The notes beneath the pieces are model-generated. The model was not told the origin of the DNA. It saw nothing but the letters and a program-made list of their open reading frames with translations, and searched no databases. Shown in pieces: positions 1 to 9,800 of a stretch of 51,749 nucleotides of DNA. Source of the DNA: Haloarcula vallismortis ATCC 29715 (lineage in GTDB: Archaea > Halobacteriota > Halobacteria > Halobacteriales > Haloarculaceae); assembly GCF_000337775.1 (NCBI RefSeq), contig NZ_AOLQ01000030.1, positions 1 to 51,749 of the forward strand. Reading direction: 5' to 3'. Each line of letters starts with the position of its first letter. Position 1 is the first letter of the stretch. The translations under genes were made by a program, and so were the position numbers.

Positions 1-62
1 CTCGGCTGAGCCCAGCCTACGAGCGGGAGATTCAGGGCTTCTGGGACTGTTGTTGAGTATTG

Positions 63-98
63 TAGAATAGTATTCTATTTTAGAATAGCACACTATTC
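63..98. repeat. AATAG/CTATT repeat cluster downstream of the par operon
   Basis: The cluster contains the perfect odd palindrome TAGAATA-G-TATTCTA at 63-77, followed by further TAGAATAG and CTATTC copies. The same words recur upstream of parA (1474-1530), inside the parA 5' end (1363-1434) and far to the right (48850-48872). The location just beyond the last gene of the partition operon suits a centromere-like (parS) or operator role. The repeat itself is seen directly; the function is inferred. Confidence 0.6.
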
Positions 99-494
99 AT
101 CTGATTCTGAAGAAGCAGATTCGCGGGCTTGTCCGAACCGTTCGGCCACTTCGTCGACGAGGTCTTCCTCCACGACAGTTCGGAGGAGCGCGTCCGTCAT
201 CTCCCGAACGACGATATTCTGGTAGCCCTGCTGATTGAGCTCGCGCTCCAATTCGTACTTCAGCCAAGAATCGAAGTCCTCGATCGTAGCCTCACGGGCA
301 TAGAAGGGGCGCTGTTTGGCAGCCTCGTAGCTGAACGCAGTATCGGTTATCGGGTCACGCGGCTCGACTGAGTCCTGAGTCGAGGTCTCCTTCGTCGTCT
401 CCGGTTCGGACACCTCATCCGTATCCTGTGGTTCGTCGTCCGGTTCATCTTCAAGCGTCTCTCCGAGGTCGGCAAACGGATCATCATCAGCCAT
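93..494 (-). CDS. Small acidic partner of ParA (putative partition protein)
   Basis: This is a 133-residue, very acidic protein encoded directly downstream of parA. Its start codon overlaps the parA stop by 8 bases, so the two are almost certainly translated from one mRNA. Residues 1-50 are a D/E/T-rich, probably disordered tail. Residues 50-120 are compact and mixed helical, with a conserved-looking DSWLKYELE segment and alternating charge suggestive of a DNA-binding or dimerising helical domain. No standard ParB nuclease-like fold or ribbon-helix-helix signature is clear. Position makes it the likely centromere-binding adaptor that stimulates ParA, as small second genes do in other parA operons. 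That role is inferred from context only. An alternative is a simple accessory or autoregulator of the operon. Confidence 0.7.
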   Translation of the reverse strand: MADDDPFADLGETLEDEPDDEPQDTDEVSEPETTKETSTQDSVEPRDPITDTAFSYEAAKQRPFYAREATIEDFDSWLKYELERELNQQGYQNIVVREMTDALLRTVVEEDLVDEVAERFGQARESASSESDE

Positions 495-1443
495 GGCGGA
501 CCACCTCCCCGGCCTCGACGATGTGCGCCAGCTCGTCGAAACACGTTAACTGGTCACAGTCGGGATCATAGTCGAGTAACGGCTTGCGCTCCCCGTAGGC
601 CTTCGTGATGCTGGTACGGTCCCGAATGCCCGGTGAGGGTTTGAGGTCGCCGGCGTCAACGGCCTCCCAGTCTGTGATCCGCGCGAAATTCGGAATACGG
701 TCCTGAAGGCTATCGTGGGAATTCAATCGTTCGAGGAGCTGTCGATCCTGAGTCTGCTGGTCGATACGACCGCTCAGCATATTCGGGACCAACGCCAGCA
801 CGTCCACGTCCATATGCTGACGAAGTGGGGAAATTTGACGCTCAATAGTTCGCTCAAGGCCAGCCATCGCCTCGTTTCCAGGTGCAAGGGGAAGAACCAA
901 ATTTGCCGTCGCAACTAGTGCGTTGTCCGTGAGTCGGGATCGGTACGCCGGCGAATCCGTGACGATGTAATCGTAGGTGTCCTCGAGAAGTGGGTCGACG
1001 ACCTCCCGCTTGAGCAGCGCAGAGGGCTGGAAGACGTCGCCAACCACGATCTCCCGCTCAACCTGCTCGAGATCCTCGCTGGAGGGGAGAATGTCGAACT
1101 CGTAGCCGGTATCATAGACGACAGAGGTTGGGTCAGCATCGTCGAAGAAGACATCACCAATGGTTTCCTCGGTGTTGTGGTATTCATCGTCATAGCCTAA
1201 TCCGACGGATGCGTGACCGTTCGGATCAAGATCAATAAGAAGAACATCGTGATCTTGAGCGGCCAGCTGTCGAGCGAGGTTGACTGCGATCGTTGATTTA
1301 CCAACGCCCCCCTTCAGCATACACACCGACACAGCGCGAGAGTTCCCGTCAGTCTGTACCGAGCTATATGGGCTATTTGGGCTATTTGTGCTATCTATAC
1401 TATTCTTGCTATCTGAGCCACTCATACTATTCAACAGTATCAT
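487..1443 (-). CDS. parA: ParA/Soj-family partition ATPase
   Basis: The product is a 318-residue member of the MinD/ParA deviant Walker ATPases, which move plasmid copies over the nucleoid together with a DNA-bound partner. The deviant Walker A motif KGGVGKST lies at about residues 44-51, followed by LLIDLDPNGHAS (Walker A' region) and YIVTDSPAYRS (switch II/Walker B). The core is normal length for a plasmid ParA. The start is uncertain: ATG at 1443 or ATG at 1425. Both fall inside a stretch where the DNA is a 9-base tandem repeat and the protein is correspondingly low complexity (NSx repeated). The gene overlaps the following small acidic gene. Repeats of the same AATAG type lie upstream and downstream, suggesting autoregulation by the partition complex. 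The assignment is confident. Confidence 0.93.
   Translation of the reverse strand: MILLNSMSGSDSKNSIDSTNSPNSPYSSVQTDGNSRAVSVCMLKGGVGKSTIAVNLARQLAAQDHDVLLIDLDPNGHASVGLGYDDEYHNTEETIGDVFFDDADPTSVVYDTGYEFDILPSSEDLEQVEREIVVGDVFQPSALLKREVVDPLLEDTYDYIVTDSPAYRSRLTDNALVATANLVLPLAPGNEAMAGLERTIERQISPLRQHMDVDVLALVPNMLSGRIDQQTQDRQLLERLNSHDSLQDRIPNFARITDWEAVDAGDLKPSPGIRDRTSITKAYGERKPLLDYDPDCDQLTCFDELAHIVEAGEVVRHG
1363..1434. repeat. 9-base tandem array inside the parA 5' coding end
   Basis: Eight consecutive 9-base units start at 1363, 1372, 1381, 1390, 1399, 1408, 1417 and 1426. Seven match the pattern RCTATnTnn closely; the unit at 1417 is degenerate. Units are codon-phased and encode the serine/asparagine-rich ParA N-terminus. 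The core word CTAT(T/C) matches the AATAG words in the flanking intergenic repeats, so this is probably iterated binding-site DNA that happens to be translated. Confidence 0.75.
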
Positions 1444-1792
1444 CCCTCACGACTTAACTCTGTGGTGAATAGTTTGAATAGTATTCTATCCTTCCCGATA
1501 AGGCTATTTTAGAATAGTAATCTATTCCTAAATAGAGTGGATAGAAGAAGAGAACGTAGGATCAGGAAGAGTTCTAACATCGACCGAAGCTCAGACTCGA
1601 TAGCGCTCAGTTGACTGGACGACCACTCAAACAGGCCCACAACAAACGAGGAACACGACTATCAGGAGAAGTGATCCGTCGCTACGGAAGTCACCATTTC
1701 AAATTTATCGGAGAAATGCCCCGTGGCTGGAGAGACTCACCCAGACCTCTAGTAAGACTTTTTACTGTTCCCGGAATAGTGGTAACTACCAA
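1444..1792. promoter_or_regulatory. Divergent intergenic region with AATAG repeats (parA / TA pair)
   Basis: This 349-base non-coding stretch separates parA (leftward) from the winged-helix gene at 1793 (rightward). At 1476-1486 is the palindrome GAATA-G-TATTC, and at 1510-1530 a near-palindrome TAGAATAGTAATCTATTCCTA minus one base at its ends. These lie where the parA promoter and operator should be. On the right, CTTTTTACTG at 1758-1767 is a reasonable archaeal TATA box 26-35 bases upstream of the ATG at 1793. Bases 1560-1740 hold no gene I can support. Confidence 0.55.
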
Positions 1793-2467
1793 ATGTACGA
1801 GGTGCTCGATGACACGGCGGCGCAGGTCATCCTCGCTATCGAGAGTGGTGACTCTATCCGCCGTGTCGCACAACACCTTCACACGCCGTACGAGACGGTG
1901 AGACAGGCTGTGAACCGTCTCGAAGACGCAGGCTACATCAGTTATGATGATGGCCTCTCCGTCGTCGACGAGCGCGTGAGAGACGCCGCACGCGATCTCG
2001 TGACTGCCAGCGCCGGCGTCAGTCCGCCTTCGATTGAGGAGGCATACGTCATCCCACAGTTCGGTGACCGACCGTACGCGTTTACGCGGATTGACGCCGT
2101 CTACGTATGGACCCAGGGTGGCTATCAAGTCGGTCGTGACCCCGATGACTATCCGCTTTTCCTAGCCGTCCGCGAGCAAGACGTCGACGCCTGGGAGACG
2201 TTTTTCGAGGCGTTCGACCTCCCCACCGCATTCGAACGACAGCCCCGAGACGGACTGGATGGATCGCTACAGATCGTCCTTGAGCCACGCCCGTCACTCG
2301 ACGTCAATCACGTCGAAGGGTACCCGGTGATCCCGAGAGCTGAGACGATCGAGTACATGCGCGAGAACTACGCCCAGTTCCAGTCGGGGCTGGCGATGCT
2401 CGACCGGATGTACGAAGACCTCGACCTCGGCGTCGCATATCGTGAGACGGAACGGGCACAGACATGA
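1793..2467 (+). CDS. Winged-helix protein, likely antitoxin-type partner of the downstream nucleotidyltransferase
   Basis: This is a 224-residue protein. Residues 8-50 read as a winged helix (SIRRVAQHLHTPYETVRQAV followed by a wing, YISYDDG). The remaining 170 residues form an acidic alpha/beta domain that I do not recognise by motif. Its stop overlaps the start of the next gene (ATGA at 2464-2467), a nucleotidyltransferase. A transcriptional-regulator-like protein coupled to a minimal nucleotidyltransferase is the layout of AbiE-type and related toxin-antitoxin modules, so an antitoxin or autoregulator role is likely. An alternative is a stand-alone regulator that shares an operon. The TATA-like CTTTTTACTG upstream supports the chosen ATG and a leaderless mRNA. 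Confidence 0.65.
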   Translation: MYEVLDDTAAQVILAIESGDSIRRVAQHLHTPYETVRQAVNRLEDAGYISYDDGLSVVDERVRDAARDLVTASAGVSPPSIEEAYVIPQFGDRPYAFTRIDAVYVWTQGGYQVGRDPDDYPLFLAVREQDVDAWETFFEAFDLPTAFERQPRDGLDGSLQIVLEPRPSLDVNHVEGYPVIPRAETIEYMRENYAQFQSGLAMLDRMYEDLDLGVAYRETERAQT

Positions 2468-3159
2468 GCTTCAACAACCGGAGTGACGCACTCATCGAAC
2501 TGCTCGAGGAACTCACGCAATCGGGGCACGAGTTCGTCCTTGTCGGCGGCTACGCTGTCTCCGCGTTCAACGCACGCTTCTCCACGGACCTCGACATCGT
2601 CGTCGCACCTGACTCCAAGGCTGAATTCGTCGAATTCCTGCAACAACAGGGCTTCGAGGAAACAGACAGCCACGCCAAGGAATGGTTCTACGACACCGAA
2701 GTGATCGAGTACGAAAAGCGGCTCACGCCGCAACAGCCGATCGGCTTCGATCTTCTGGTGAACGGACTCGGGTGTCGCCAAACAGAGGCACAGTGGTCGT
2801 TCGACTACCTATACGACCACAGCCACCAGCAGGAGGTGAGTGGGGGGACGGTGACGACGACTGCCAGAGTTATCGATGGGGCAGTCCTCGTCGCGGCAAA
2901 ACTCCACAGCGGCCGTGAAACAGACCTTCGGGACGTCCTGGCAGTGGCAGAAGAGATCGACCTTGACGCTGTCACGCCCCACCTACGGCGAGGGGACGAC
3001 GATGCGTTACGGAAGCAGCTTGAGCGTGGACTGGAAATCTTGGAGAGCGACGAACTCAAGCACGGATTTCGGAGCGACTTCGGGGCCTCAGCTGTTTCAG
3101 AACAAACGGTCGACGCCCTTCAGGAGTATCTGAGAGAACAGGTGAATAGATTGGATTGA
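2464..3159 (+). CDS. Nucleotidyltransferase (AbiEii/DUF6036-like)
   Basis: This is a 231-residue protein with a DNA-polymerase-beta-type nucleotidyltransferase signature near the N-terminus. A GG pair lies at residues 28-29 and a D-L-D metal-binding pair at residues 42-44 (VGGYAVSAFNARFSTDLDIV). A further acidic strand follows (IGFDLLV), then a region ARVIDGAVLVAAKLHSGRETDLRDV typical of the AbiEii/DUF6036 group. Such enzymes transfer nucleotides to RNA, tRNA or protein, and several act as toxins. The partner is the winged-helix gene that overlaps its start by 4 bases. Function as a toxin is inferred from family and pairing. A housekeeping modification role cannot be excluded. The gene is convergent with the helicase operon that follows. 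Confidence 0.75.
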   Translation: MSFNNRSDALIELLEELTQSGHEFVLVGGYAVSAFNARFSTDLDIVVAPDSKAEFVEFLQQQGFEETDSHAKEWFYDTEVIEYEKRLTPQQPIGFDLLVNGLGCRQTEAQWSFDYLYDHSHQQEVSGGTVTTTARVIDGAVLVAAKLHSGRETDLRDVLAVAEEIDLDAVTPHLRRGDDDALRKQLERGLEILESDELKHGFRSDFGASAVSEQTVDALQEYLREQVNRLD

Positions 3160-3177
3160 GCGTTAGTAGTGGCTATA

Positions 3178-3211
3178 GACTATTCTGCGAACACTTGATT
3201 GTCGAATAGTC
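3178..3211. repeat. Inverted repeat GACTATTC-N18-GAATAGTC between convergent genes
   Basis: Perfect 8-base arms at 3178-3185 and 3204-3211 are separated by 18 bases, in the 58-base gap between two convergent genes. The arms contain the same CTATTC/GAATAG word as the partition-region repeats. The spacer is long and there is no T-run next to it, so a protein-binding site is more likely than a terminator hairpin. Confidence 0.5.
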
Positions 3212-3217
3212 GGATGA

Positions 3218-6200
3218 TCACTCCACTAAGTCCATCATCGGGCGAAGTTCCGATTGAATATCCGCTATCTGATCCAGGCCCCAATTAAACCGCTCTTCTA
3301 CGCCAGCGTCAGTAAACCGAAGTGACGCTCGTACGTCCCGACTCTGGTCGTGTTGTAGAAGTGCGAGGGCATACGCAAGCATCTGGGGTCGATAGTGCTC
3401 TGCGAGTTCAGTCGATGTCGTCGATGAAAGGTCGTTTGTCTTGTAGTCAATAATGTGGTAGGCCTCTGGCGTAACGAGCAGCCGGTCGATATCACCGACA
3501 ATCCGAGACCCATCAATTCGGGCGACAACAGAGTATTCATCGTAGACCGCTTGGAGCTGGGCATTCGCCTCGACCTGATTCACAAATTCCACCGCATCAG
3601 CGGCGTGCTCAACAGCATCGTGGAGGTCTGATTCCGTCGGTTCCTCACCATTCATCCGACTCAGACGTCGAATCAGGGCTGTCCACTCGTCTCTCGAGGG
3701 ACGGAGTTCGTTGATCCGGTGGACCACCGTTCCAAACGTCGTTGGACTCAACCCGACCGACTCTTCACGCTGAGAGTAACTGTGCCCGTCCGAAGATGCA
3801 TCCGCCACCGCATTAACGAGCGTCGTGGCTGCGATCCGTTTTGCCGGTGCCAACGATGGCGGTTCAGGAATCGAGATCTCCGGTGCCGAATCCACAGCAT
3901 CGTCGTCAGTATTCCAGGCGACCGGACGCGGCGGACTCTGAATCGTATAGCTGGCTTCTCCGATCTCTCCAAGGGCTCGCTCCTCCCGAATTGCTCGGGT
4001 GAGGAGAGTGCCATCGAGGAGTGCCGGCTGAAGCCAGTCTCGCCACCGATCGGCCTCGTCAAAGGCCGCTGGCTCGTCAAGCTGGATAGTGCCGGATTCG
4101 TCGACGTCGATCTTGTGGGTTCCGCAGAGCAGTAGATGATCTCGAGTCCGCGTACATGCAACGTAGAGAAGTCGCTTCGACTCCGCTCGCTCCTGGGGCA
4201 ACGACTGTCGGTTGGCGTACTCGTGGACTGCCGTCTTCTCAATCGAGAACGCATCATTCAGATTCGGCCCACCAACCGCCGGCAGCGGTGGCGCGTCATC
4301 AGTCCCGTCTACGAGCCGAACGTATCCATGGTCGTCGACCGACCGCCCAAAGTTGAGATCGCTTCCGAGATCAGGAACGGTGACGATCGGGAACTCGAGT
4401 CCTTTCGCGGAGTGGATCGTCATGATCCGAACGCCCTCAGCGTCACCAGGAATATCGGCCTCCCCCTCGCGGGGGTCGATTTCGGCTTGGCGGTCGATCC
4501 GGTGGAGCAACCCGGCAGCGGTGTGAACGCCGTTCTCACTCCAGGTGCGGACCTGATCACGGAACTTCTCGACGTTCGCGACGGCCTGTCGACCGCGTTC
4601 GTCAGCACTCACACTCGCCAGATACCCGGTGTCGTCGATCACACGGGACAGCAGGCGGTTCCACGGGAGGACGCCATCCTCGGACGGCGTCGCACAACCG
4701 CTGAGGGTCCGCCACGTTGTGAGAAGGTCGAATGCGTCCGCGAGTTGAGGATCGTCCGTCTCGGCGAGGGCATCCCATACTGAATCAGCCTCTGCGACAG
4801 CCGGTGCAAGGCGATCATCCGCGAATCCGAACAGCGGCGACCGAAGCACCCCGTAGAGGGAGACATCGTCCTGTGGATCACCGAGTACCCGAAGCAGGTT
4901 CGTGAGCGCCTGGACCTCAGGCGTATCGTAGAACCCGACGCCACCGACGACAGTGTAGGGGATGTCGTACTCCTCGAGAGCACGCTGATACCGATCTAGA
5001 TGGGTTCGGCGCCGGAGGAGGATTGCCGTGTCGTCCGGCGTAGCATCGCGATGGACACCTGTATCGGGGTCTTGGACTTGCGGCGGATCGTCGAACAGGT
5101 GGGTCAGTCGAGCAGCGAGCGCTTGGGCCTCGGCCTCGATTGTGTGATCAAGCGCACCTTCGGCAACCGGATGGTCGTCCCCAAAGAGCTCCGCTGCCGT
5201 ATCGGCGTCGTCGGGCACAGCGAGATACTCGACGCTCCCGGTCAGTCCCTCGATGTCCTCTACCTGGTCGCGCTCAGTGGTCAGGTCCTGTGGTGGCGCT
5301 TCAAAGGGGAGGTGGTCGTCACCTTCCGGCTTGAACAGGTGGTCGAAGAGTTCGTTAAGGAACGATAACGGCTCGTCCAGCGTCCGGAAGTTTCCGGAGA
5401 GTTCGAGCGTGGTCGGACTCTCGGCATCGCTGCCGGGAACGTGGTCAACCCCACGGGCCTCGTTGACGGCCTGAAGTTCTGCTCTCGCCGCCCCGAACGT
5501 CGTCACGTCGGCGCCACGGAATCCGTAGATGCTCTGTTTCTCGTCGCCGACCAGGAAGACGTTCGACGCCGTCTGCTCGTCGACGCCCGTGAGGAGCTTG
5601 ACTAACTCCCACTGGCGCGGGTCCGTGTCCTGGAACTCGTCGACCATCACGGCCGCATACTGCTCTCGAAGCCGCTCCGTGACCGCGTCGTTGGCTCGCA
5701 GGAATTCGAGGGTCGTCTCGATCACGTCGGGAAAGTCGAGCGTATCGCGGCGATCCTTCTCGGCTGTGTAGGCTGCGAGGACGTCGTCGAAGACCCGAAG
5801 CAGAGCGAGCGCGTAGTGAGCACTATTCGCTTCCAGTTCCCCGGGCGTCGTCTCAACGGCGTCTTCGTGCGGTTCGACGGCCGCGATGGTCGCGTCGATG
5901 GCGTCCTTCAGGTCGTCATAGACATCTCCGTACTCACCCCAGTCGTCCCGGTCACCGACAACGTATCCCGAACTGCTGTACAGGCCGCCGTTCTTCTTCT
6001 CACAGGCCTCGTACAGCTCGAGGATTGCGCGCTGACAGTCGCGGGGATCGCTTTCCTGGGGGTCGTCAGGGAGTGTCGTCGCGACCTCGGAGAAGGCCCG
6101 GTAGGACCGAAGGCCGTCCTCGTCGGCGATAGCGGCCTCGCGGTCGACACGGCCCGCAACCGTGCGTAGCTGGTCAAGGAGTCCGTCCGCATACAGCGTC

Positions 6201-6853
6201 TGTCGAGCGTCGGCAGCGTCGAGATCACAAACGACCTCCCAGCAGATATCGACGTAGTCGTCGACCTCCGCATAACGCCACGCCTCAAGGACAGACTCGC
6301 TCTGAGGGCGCTCATCGAGTAATCCAGTGAGTACATCGACCAACTGGTCACGGCCCCAGAGCTGAGCAAGGAGCTTCACGTCGTCATCGTCCTGGTTGCG
6401 TTCGAGGAACTCCGTCACGGCTTCGCGTTGGAGTGTCGCAGCGCCGTCTTCGTCGAGCACGTCGAAGCCGAGCGGGACCGGAGCCTCGACAGCCCGTTCT
6501 CGCAAGAGCCGGGTACAGAACGCGTGAATAGTGTGGACGTAGCCGTCCTCCAGATCGTCGAGGACGTTTCGCCAGCGCTGATACGCCGCCGGCGAGTCAG
6601 CGGCCTCGAGTCGGTCGTAGACCTCTTCGCGAACGCGCTCGGTCAGTTCGGCAGCAGCCTTTCGCGTGAAGGTAATCGTGACGATATTCTCCGGCGTGAG
6701 CGATGGATTCTCGGCCAGTATCGTCACGTACCGCTCGGTGAGCGTCGTCGTCTTCCCTGTCCCGGCGCCGGCAGTGATCGCGACGTTCCGGCCCTGGATG
6801 AGCGCGTCCTCCTGTTCCTCAGTGAGCTGAATCTCCTCGGATTCCTCAGTCAT
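3218..6853 (-). CDS. AddA/RecB-like UvrD helicase-nuclease
   Basis: This 1,211-residue SF1A helicase unwinds double-stranded ends and carries its own nuclease. Walker A AGAGTGKTT is at about residues 28-36, and motif II VDEFQDTDPRQWE follows in the first third. Later come GDEKQSIYGFRGAD (motif III), IMTIHSAKGLEFPIV (motif V) and LLYVACTRTRDHL (motif VI). The C-terminus has a PD-(D/E)XK nuclease core, VGDIDRLLV followed by IIDYKTND. This order and length match AddA. It overlaps the end of the AddB-like gene by 8 bases, so the two subunits are co-translated and likely form a heterodimer. The known roles of AddAB are double-strand-break repair and degradation of foreign linear DNA. On a mobile replicon either is possible. 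All key motifs look intact. Confidence 0.9.
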   Translation of the reverse strand: MTEESEEIQLTEEQEDALIQGRNVAITAGAGTGKTTTLTERYVTILAENPSLTPENIVTITFTRKAAAELTERVREEVYDRLEAADSPAAYQRWRNVLDDLEDGYVHTIHAFCTRLLRERAVEAPVPLGFDVLDEDGAATLQREAVTEFLERNQDDDDVKLLAQLWGRDQLVDVLTGLLDERPQSESVLEAWRYAEVDDYVDICWEVVCDLDAADARQTLYADGLLDQLRTVAGRVDREAAIADEDGLRSYRAFSEVATTLPDDPQESDPRDCQRAILELYEACEKKNGGLYSSSGYVVGDRDDWGEYGDVYDDLKDAIDATIAAVEPHEDAVETTPGELEANSAHYALALLRVFDDVLAAYTAEKDRRDTLDFPDVIETTLEFLRANDAVTERLREQYAAVMVDEFQDTDPRQWELVKLLTGVDEQTASNVFLVGDEKQSIYGFRGADVTTFGAARAELQAVNEARGVDHVPGSDAESPTTLELSGNFRTLDEPLSFLNELFDHLFKPEGDDHLPFEAPPQDLTTERDQVEDIEGLTGSVEYLAVPDDADTAAELFGDDHPVAEGALDHTIEAEAQALAARLTHLFDDPPQVQDPDTGVHRDATPDDTAILLRRRTHLDRYQRALEEYDIPYTVVGGVGFYDTPEVQALTNLLRVLGDPQDDVSLYGVLRSPLFGFADDRLAPAVAEADSVWDALAETDDPQLADAFDLLTTWRTLSGCATPSEDGVLPWNRLLSRVIDDTGYLASVSADERGRQAVANVEKFRDQVRTWSENGVHTAAGLLHRIDRQAEIDPREGEADIPGDAEGVRIMTIHSAKGLEFPIVTVPDLGSDLNFGRSVDDHGYVRLVDGTDDAPPLPAVGGPNLNDAFSIEKTAVHEYANRQSLPQERAESKRLLYVACTRTRDHLLLCGTHKIDVDESGTIQLDEPAAFDEADRWRDWLQPALLDGTLLTRAIREERALGEIGEASYTIQSPPRPVAWNTDDDAVDSAPEISIPEPPSLAPAKRIAATTLVNAVADASSDGHSYSQREESVGLSPTTFGTVVHRINELRPSRDEWTALIRRLSRMNGEEPTESDLHDAVEHAADAVEFVNQVEANAQLQAVYDEYSVVARIDGSRIVGDIDRLLVTPEAYHIIDYKTNDLSSTTSTELAEHYRPQMLAYALALLQHDQSRDVRASLRFTDAGVEERFNWGLDQIADIQSELRPMMDLVE

Positions 6854-9800
6854 CGCTCATCACCGCCTCAATGTCCTCGTCGTCGCGAACACGGAGCGGA
6901 ACGTACGCAGCATCATCCTCGTGGACCTCGTCGACGAACTCCCGCTTGCGGTGATGGCGGACATCGCACGCCCGCCGGTAGTCACAGTACCGGCAGTTCG
7001 CACCGCGGGCGGACAGGAGCGTCGTATGGAACCGTCCGTTGCCGATTGCCTCGTCGATCTGGCCCAACCACTCCGGAACGATATCGTTCAGGAAGCGGCG
7101 AAGTTCGACCTCTGAATCGAACTTCGACTCGACCCCGCGTGGAACCTTGAGGTCGTTGGGGGGTCGCACCTGATAGTACGTCGCTGAAAGCGTTCCCTGC
7201 TCGAACAGATCCCCGTCGACGACGTTGGCCGCAGCGAGCAGATAGATGGGGAGCTGGAACTTCGTGCCGCCGGTCGTCTTCGTCATATACGGTGCTCGAC
7301 CAGTCTTGTAGTCGTAGAGCGTGAGCGTCGGTTGTTCGCCATCCCGACTCACGTCAACGCGGTCGATGTATCCCCGAATCGAGACAGTCGAGCCGTCCGG
7401 TCGCTCAACTGTGAACGGCCCAGCATCCGAGTCGGGAAGCCCCTCGCCGAACGGGGCTTCGAACAGGTGTGGGCGGCCGGCGCCGTCCCGCGAGAGCTCG
7501 TTGTCGAGGAAGGTAGCGAACAGCCCCTGTTCCGGCGCGTCGTGAGGTTTGCTCCCGGCCTCGTACGGAGCGCTCTCGCCCTCACCCAGGCCCGCGAACA
7601 TCTCCGCCTTCCACTGCTCATAGAACAGGCCGTCGTACTCGAAGTCAGCGTCTCGAAGTTCATCGACGGCAATCTCGCGGAGATGGGCGGCCAATTCGTC
7701 CCGGTCAAACGCGGTGAGGTCAACACCGTCTTCGGCCTCGTCCTGTAGATCGGCGAAGAACCGTTCGAGGACATCGTGGACGTACGATCCGGTTTCGAGC
7801 GGCGTAGGGACGACCTCGACGTCATCCGGATCCTCGATTCTGAGTACTTCGTCAGCGTAGAACTTGAACCCACACTCGACGTATCGCTCGATGCGACTCG
7901 CGCTGTAGGGTTCCCGCTCCGACGGAGGGTATACCTCATCGACTGTCTCGGGATCCAACACGCCGTCGTGGTCGGAGAGGCCAGCCGTTCCCCTGTTGGC
8001 CGCACAGTGGAGTCCCCGGTCCGTGCGCTTGGTCTGCTCGGGGGAGAGATCACCTCGGTCGCCGGCGCGGCTGACTGCCGCACGCCGGTCGGCCGTTGCA
8101 GCGACGTGCCGCTGGAGGTCTTCGCGAGAGCCCACGCGATCGTCGACGCCGTCTTCGGGGTCGATGCCAGTCACGCGCTGGAGTTCGTCGAGGACCGGCG
8201 ACCGGACGACGGCGGATTCGTCGTCGCCCGTCTCTGGGGTGGTGATCGTGAGTTCGTCAACGTTCGCGAGCAGCGTCGCGAAGAGATAGCGCCCCCGGAG
8301 GCGCTCGTCGCCAGTGTCGAACCGCGGATGGGCGTCGGTCATCTCCTCGAAGAAGGCCGGGCGTTCCGGCGTCACCGGGAAGTGCTCGCTCGTCAGTCCC
8401 ACGAGGAACACCTTCTCGAACGAGCGCATCCGGGCGTCGAGCAACCCCATCACTTCGACGTGACCGCCAGCAGCGCGCTGCGGAACCCGGATCGGAACAC
8501 CATCGAACGCACGGGTGAACAGTGCCAACGGGGAGAGATCGCTATTGACCGCCGCCAGCGACTCGAACGAGGAGAGGACCTCGTCTACGAGGTCGTAGGC
8601 TCGCTGTTCGACGGCTTGCTCGGCACCGCTAGCGTAGTCTTCCGTCGCCGTTTCCAGATCGAACTTGGCGTCCAACAGCCGGCGGAGCGTCTCGATTGCG
8701 TCTTCAACGTTCCCCGTTCGGAGCGTCTCGAGTGTAGCTAGCAGATCCTGGATCAGCACCTCTGCCTCATCGTCGACATCGTTGAGGAGCGGTGACACCG
8801 AAACCGTGTCGCGCCGGCGGGCAGCTGCCGTAATGGCGTTGGCCTGGTCGCTATCGACGATATCGACCAGCGGATTCGCCAGTAGCGACGTGAGGTCCTC
8901 TGCGCGTGGATCCGGTTCGGCGAGGTTCAGGAGGTCGTGGACGACGCTCCCGGCGAACGTCCGGTTCAGCTGTGAGGCGGCGGTCGTGACGTGCGGGATG
9001 TCGAACGTATCGAACGTGTCCTCGACGTACCCCGAATGGGCCTCGGTCCCGGGGACGACGACAGCCAGGTCGTCGGGATCGCGACCATTGGCCAACTCAG
9101 TCCGGAGCTCGCGAGCGACGAAGCGAATCTCGCGCTCGGGCGTCGGGAGTTCACGCCACCGGAGCGCGTCTGGAGCAGGGACGGTGTGGGGATCCGGGCG
9201 GTAGAGCGACTCGGTGATCGTTCCGAAAGCCCGCCCTGACTCGTCGACGGGCTCGAGTTCCACTGTTTCAAAGTCAAGTGCGTCGTAGACCTCCAAGGCG
9301 TCCTCCGCAACGGCGTCGACTCCGCTCCGGCCATCCTGATGGAGCGGCAGTAGTGCGATCAACGGAAGTTCGTCGGCGAGGCGTTCGATGAGGCGGCGTT
9401 CGACGGGGCGGAACTCGTGATACCCGGAGAGGACGACGACATCCAGTTCCGTGGAGAGCGCCGATAGTGACTGCTCCGCCGTCGCCACGGCGTCGAACAT
9501 TTCTCCCCGGGTACAGACCCACTCGTCGACGTAGTCAGCGTGGAGATTCCGGTAGTGTCGGTACGCGTCGACAGTGGCTGTCGCGATACGGTCATCGAGA
9601 GCGGAGCCCTCGAACTCCGCTACGAGCGCGTCAGCGGTACCGACGCCGGCGTCGTCGAAGAGTGAGAAGCGACTACTGAACGAATCAGCGAGGGCGGCAG
9701 AGGCCGGTTCGCCGGCGAGTGCGCCATCTGTTTCGGCTGTCGTTCTGTCAAGCGCGTACTCCGCCAGTCGGCGATTCAACTGCCCGGAGAGGGGTTGAAC

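Noticed and set aside
7349-9334. Long open frames on other strands and frames inside the AddB-like gene
   Set aside because: They are rich in R, S and T with no motifs, typical shadows of a GC-rich coding sequence. The AddB-like frame carries all recognisable motifs.
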